A DNA stretch of 7,024 nucleotides. It comes from Candidatus Bathyarchaeota archaeon JdFR-04 (GTDB lineage Archaea; Thermoproteota; Bathyarchaeia; Bathyarchaeales; UBA233). The notes under the pieces were generated by a model, which searched no databases, was not told the DNA's origin, and was given only the letters and a program-made list of their open reading frames with translations. Numbering within the stretch: the stretch's first letter is position 1; every line of letters begins with the position of its first letter. Positions 5,882-7,024 of this stretch are shown piece by piece. Made by a program: the position numbers and the translations under genes. The stretch lies in NCBI GenBank assembly GCA_002010925.1, contig MTLR01000164.1, positions 1 through 7,024 on the forward strand, in the 5' to 3' direction.

Positions 5882-6178
5882 ATGCCTGAGATGGTTGTTT
5901 TTTACCCCATAAGACTTCGTGAACAAGACTTGAAACGTCTCAAACAACTGAAAGATAAGCTAAAAATGAACAAAAAGGCAGAAATCATACGTTTTTGTCT
6001 TAAATATACGTTAGAAAGCCTTGAAGGAAAATCAAACGGAAACCTAATCGCTGTTTCTGAAGAGGTAAAAGAAGAATTAGACATTTTATCAAACGCACTT
6101 GAAAAAGACTACAATGAAGTTATTAAACTTCTTTTAAGGGCTGCTAAACCCGAAATGTTAGCTTCTGTTGAAACATAA
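5882..6178 (+). CDS. Tandem ribbon-helix-helix DNA-binding protein
   Basis: The 98-residue product appears to contain two RHH units. The first is strand VVFYPIRL (5-12), helix REQDLKRLKQLKDKL, a short turn NKK, then helix AEIIRFCLKYTLESL. The second begins NLIAVS (about 54-59), then helix EEVKEELDILSNALE, a turn DYN and helix EVIKLLLRAAK. The pattern (strand ending in a polar residue, amphipathic helix, turn, second helix) repeats at a spacing of about 48 residues. Such a protein could fold as an intramolecular RHH pair or bind as a higher-order array. ATG at 5882 is supported by GGTG 6 nt upstream; ATG at 5891 is less well placed. Three of its five arginines are CGT, unlike the defence genes. 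Function as a regulator of this cluster, or as a partition/antitoxin-type protein, is inferred. Confidence 0.7.
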   Translation: MPEMVVFYPIRLREQDLKRLKQLKDKLKMNKKAEIIRFCLKYTLESLEGKSNGNLIAVSEEVKEELDILSNALEKDYNEVIKLLLRAAKPEMLASVET

Positions 6179-6186
6179 AAATAGAA

Positions 6187-6240
6187 AGGAGAGATGTCGG
6201 GTTGGCCGTTAGTAATCTCTCCTCGTTAGTAATCTCTCCT
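6187..6240 (+). promoter_or_regulatory. Stem with two alternative 3' arms covering a Shine-Dalgarno
   Basis: AGGAGAGAT (6187-6195) is exactly complementary to ATCTCTCCT, which occurs twice, at 6215-6223 and 6232-6240. Either copy gives a 9-bp stem. AGGAG is also the only good ribosome site for the SWIM reading starting at TTG 6202, so the stem would hide it. It lies 9 nt after the stop of the double-RHH gene and could also act as a transcript end structure. Confidence 0.4.
6207..6240 (+). repeat. Exact 17-bp tandem duplication
   Basis: CGTTAGTAATCTCTCCT occurs at 6207-6223 and again without interruption at 6224-6240. Seventeen is not a multiple of three, so the extra copy shifts the frame. 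With one copy, the reading from TTG 6202 continues into the SWIM gene without a stop; with two copies it ends after 33 codons. Confidence 0.9.
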
Positions 6241-6305
6241 CTGGAAATAAAAAGTTTTCTAATAAAGTTAAGGTTACTTCCAGGACGGTCAATAAAGCAT
6301 TAAGG

Positions 6306-6524
6306 TTGATCTCGGAGAAAAGAGTAGTTCCCTATTTTATTTCTGATTTTAAGATTGCCGGTCTTGTTAAAGGAGATCACGGCCTCTACAATACTCTGTT
6401 TTATCGTGATGGTAGATGGAGCTGCACCTGTAATTTCTCAATCTACCGTAAAAACGGCCACATATGCAGTCATGCCTTCGCATTGTTTATTACTTGGGGG
6501 AATGTGGATGAGGGAGCTTCGTAA
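6306..6524 (+). CDS. SWIM zinc-finger protein, possibly 5'-truncated by frameshift
   Basis: The 72-residue reading holds a SWIM zinc finger, C40-x-C42-x11-C54-x-H56, preceded by the strand-rich segment ISDFKIAGLVKG...NTLFYRDGRWSC that typically leads into SWIM motifs. SWIM fingers bind DNA or proteins, and small stand-alone SWIM proteins are common in archaeal plasmids and viruses. The TTG at 6306 is only the first permitted in-frame start and has no properly spaced ribosome site. Coding character continues upstream (VTSRTVNKALR directly precedes it), but that frame has no start codon back to a TAA at 6213. Removing one copy of the 17-bp repeat at 6207-6240 joins it to TTG 6202, with AGGAG 10 nt upstream, giving 101 residues. 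The gene may therefore be a mutated or phase-varied form. The last 17 nt overlap the next gene. Confidence 0.65.
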   Translation: MISEKRVVPYFISDFKIAGLVKGDHGLYNTLFYRDGRWSCTCNFSIYRKNGHICSHAFALFITWGNVDEGAS

Positions 6525-6705
6525 ATGCAGTTTTTGTAAAAAGTTTCGAAGAGACTATTTCACAGCCTATTATCACAATTTGAGAAAAAGGATCACCATC
6601 TGCGTTATCTGTCTTAAAAAATATACTCCCGTGAACTGGAACGGCCTGAAAGATGAAATTGAAAAACTGTTTTTGGAGATGGTGAAAAATGAACGAACTA
6701 GATGA
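6508..6705 (+). CDS. Small four-cysteine zinc-ribbon-like protein
   Basis: The frame is open well upstream inside the SWIM gene, but that part is a shadow. ATG at 6508 has GGGGG 7 nt upstream and gives 65 residues. The sequence is MRELRKCSFCKKF, then a basic-aromatic stretch, then TICVICLKKY and a helical C-terminus. Two CxxC pairs (C7/C10 and C30/C33) would make a zinc ribbon or treble-clef site. ATG at 6502 is too close to the ribosome site. The start overlaps the SWIM gene by 17 nt, suggesting translational coupling. I do not recognise a family. Small CxxC-x(n)-CxxC proteins of this size are usual in archaeal mobile elements and may bind nucleic acid. Confidence 0.6.
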   Translation: MRELRKCSFCKKFRRDYFTAYYHNLRKRITICVICLKKYTPVNWNGLKDEIEKLFLEMVKNERTR

Positions 6706-7024
6706 GTTTCTTAAAGACTTACCATGTTGTTCTTGCTTGAAGCCGATTCGTGAAGGTGGAAGTCACATCAACCATATTTTATTGCAGAGACTCGCTGCAT
6801 GGGAGTATCCCACCTGGTCAAATTTCTATTATTTCGAGTTTAAGGGAGCTGTTGCTATTATCTGCGATTCCTGCTTGGGCATAGATGAAGACCCCTATAT
6901 GACACCTAAGAAGATGCGTAGAGGCTTCAAATTTAAGAAGCCTCCTAAATTCGCTGTTCAAATAGATACACAGAGCAAAACTGCTTTTTACTATCGGATT
7001 TCAAAGCTGAAAACAATTCCCCTA
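6689..7024 (+). CDS. Two-CxxC zinc-binding hypothetical protein, 3' end beyond the window
   Basis: The reading opens at ATG 6689, with GGTG at 6681-6684 as ribosome site, and runs off the window after 112 codons without a stop. It has CCSC (C13, C16), then SHINHILLQR (H26, H29), AAWEYPTWSNF (36-46), GAVAIICDSC (C59, C62), a basic region KKMRRGFKFKKPPKF, and a strand-like end FAVQ...FYYRISKL. The CxxC, HxxH-like and CxxC order somewhat recalls HNH-type zinc-braced folds, but no complete HNH catalytic motif is visible and I do not assign a nuclease. I recall similar proteins from archaeal extrachromosomal elements, without a known function. The start overlaps the preceding gene by 17 nt. Length and motif layout suggest that little of the C-terminus is missing. 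Confidence 0.65.
   Translation, partial: MNELDEFLKDLPCCSCLKPIREGGSHINHILLQRLAAWEYPTWSNFYYFEFKGAVAIICDSCLGIDEDPYMTPKKMRRGFKFKKPPKFAVQIDTQSKTAFYYRISKLKTIPL

Noticed and set aside
5724..5912. 62-codon plus-strand reading across the divergent RHH control region
   Set aside because: It runs through the TATA boxes and palindromes, overlaps both RHH starts, and its composition is that of translated AT-rich promoter DNA.
5902..6084. 60-codon minus-strand reading
   Set aside because: It is an antisense shadow of the double-RHH gene, rich in Ser and Phe as expected from reversing Lys/Glu codons.
6194..6229. Short ATG reading (11 codons) beginning MSGWPL after AGGAGAG
   Set aside because: The ribosome-site spacing is too short. 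Removing one repeat copy does not bring it into the SWIM frame, so TTG 6202 is the better ancestral start.
6355..6507. Upstream extension of the four-cysteine gene
   Set aside because: This part overlaps the SWIM motif in another frame; the SWIM signature is specific, and a ribosome site supports the start at 6508.

Overview
The window reads as chromosomal DNA of a hyperthermophilic archaeon. It is AT-rich, most arginines in the left-hand genes use AGA/AGG, starts include TTG and GTG, ribosome sites are GGAG/GGTG-like, and TATA boxes sit about 26 nt before plausible transcript starts. The EVE-domain protein closely resembles the Pyrococcus horikoshii PH1033 type, so Thermococcales is the best guess. 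That assignment is an inference from remembered family resemblance, not a search.

Left part (1-770): an unrecognised protein with one N-terminal hydrophobic segment followed by a long helical region. Its start looks damaged or mis-sequenced, because a near-perfect Shine-Dalgarno and ATG lie one base out of frame.

Central part (771-5139): a probable defence module. A short intergenic region carries a TATA box and a 12-bp palindrome. It is followed by two closely spaced small genes with PUA-like signatures: an EVE-domain protein and a DUF365-like protein. After a 110-nt gap with an imperfect hairpin comes a 1071-residue single-chain restriction-modification enzyme. It has an N-terminal PD-(D/E)xK nuclease, an N6-adenine methyltransferase with DPGVGSGTF and NPPY motifs, a C-terminal target-recognition region with an embedded zinc finger, and a lysine-rich tail.

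Right part (5140-7024): small genes typical of archaeal plasmids, viruses or their integrated remnants. A 47-codon gene runs tail-to-tail into a minus-strand ribbon-helix-helix (RHH) regulator. That regulator is divergent from a second protein that appears to hold two RHH domains. Their shared 139-nt control region holds three related 18-bp palindromic sites placed as operators. Downstream is a cassette of three overlapping genes for small Cys-rich (zinc-binding) proteins: a SWIM zinc-finger protein, a four-cysteine protein and a two-CxxC protein cut by the window end. The 5' end of the SWIM gene appears broken by an exact 17-bp tandem duplication. Removing one copy in silico restores a 101-codon frame.

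The most notable points are the EVE/DUF365/restriction-modification grouping, the RHH pair with its operator set, and two candidate frame-breaking lesions (near 19-31 and at 6207-6240). No tRNA, rRNA, CRISPR array, transposase or integrase was seen.
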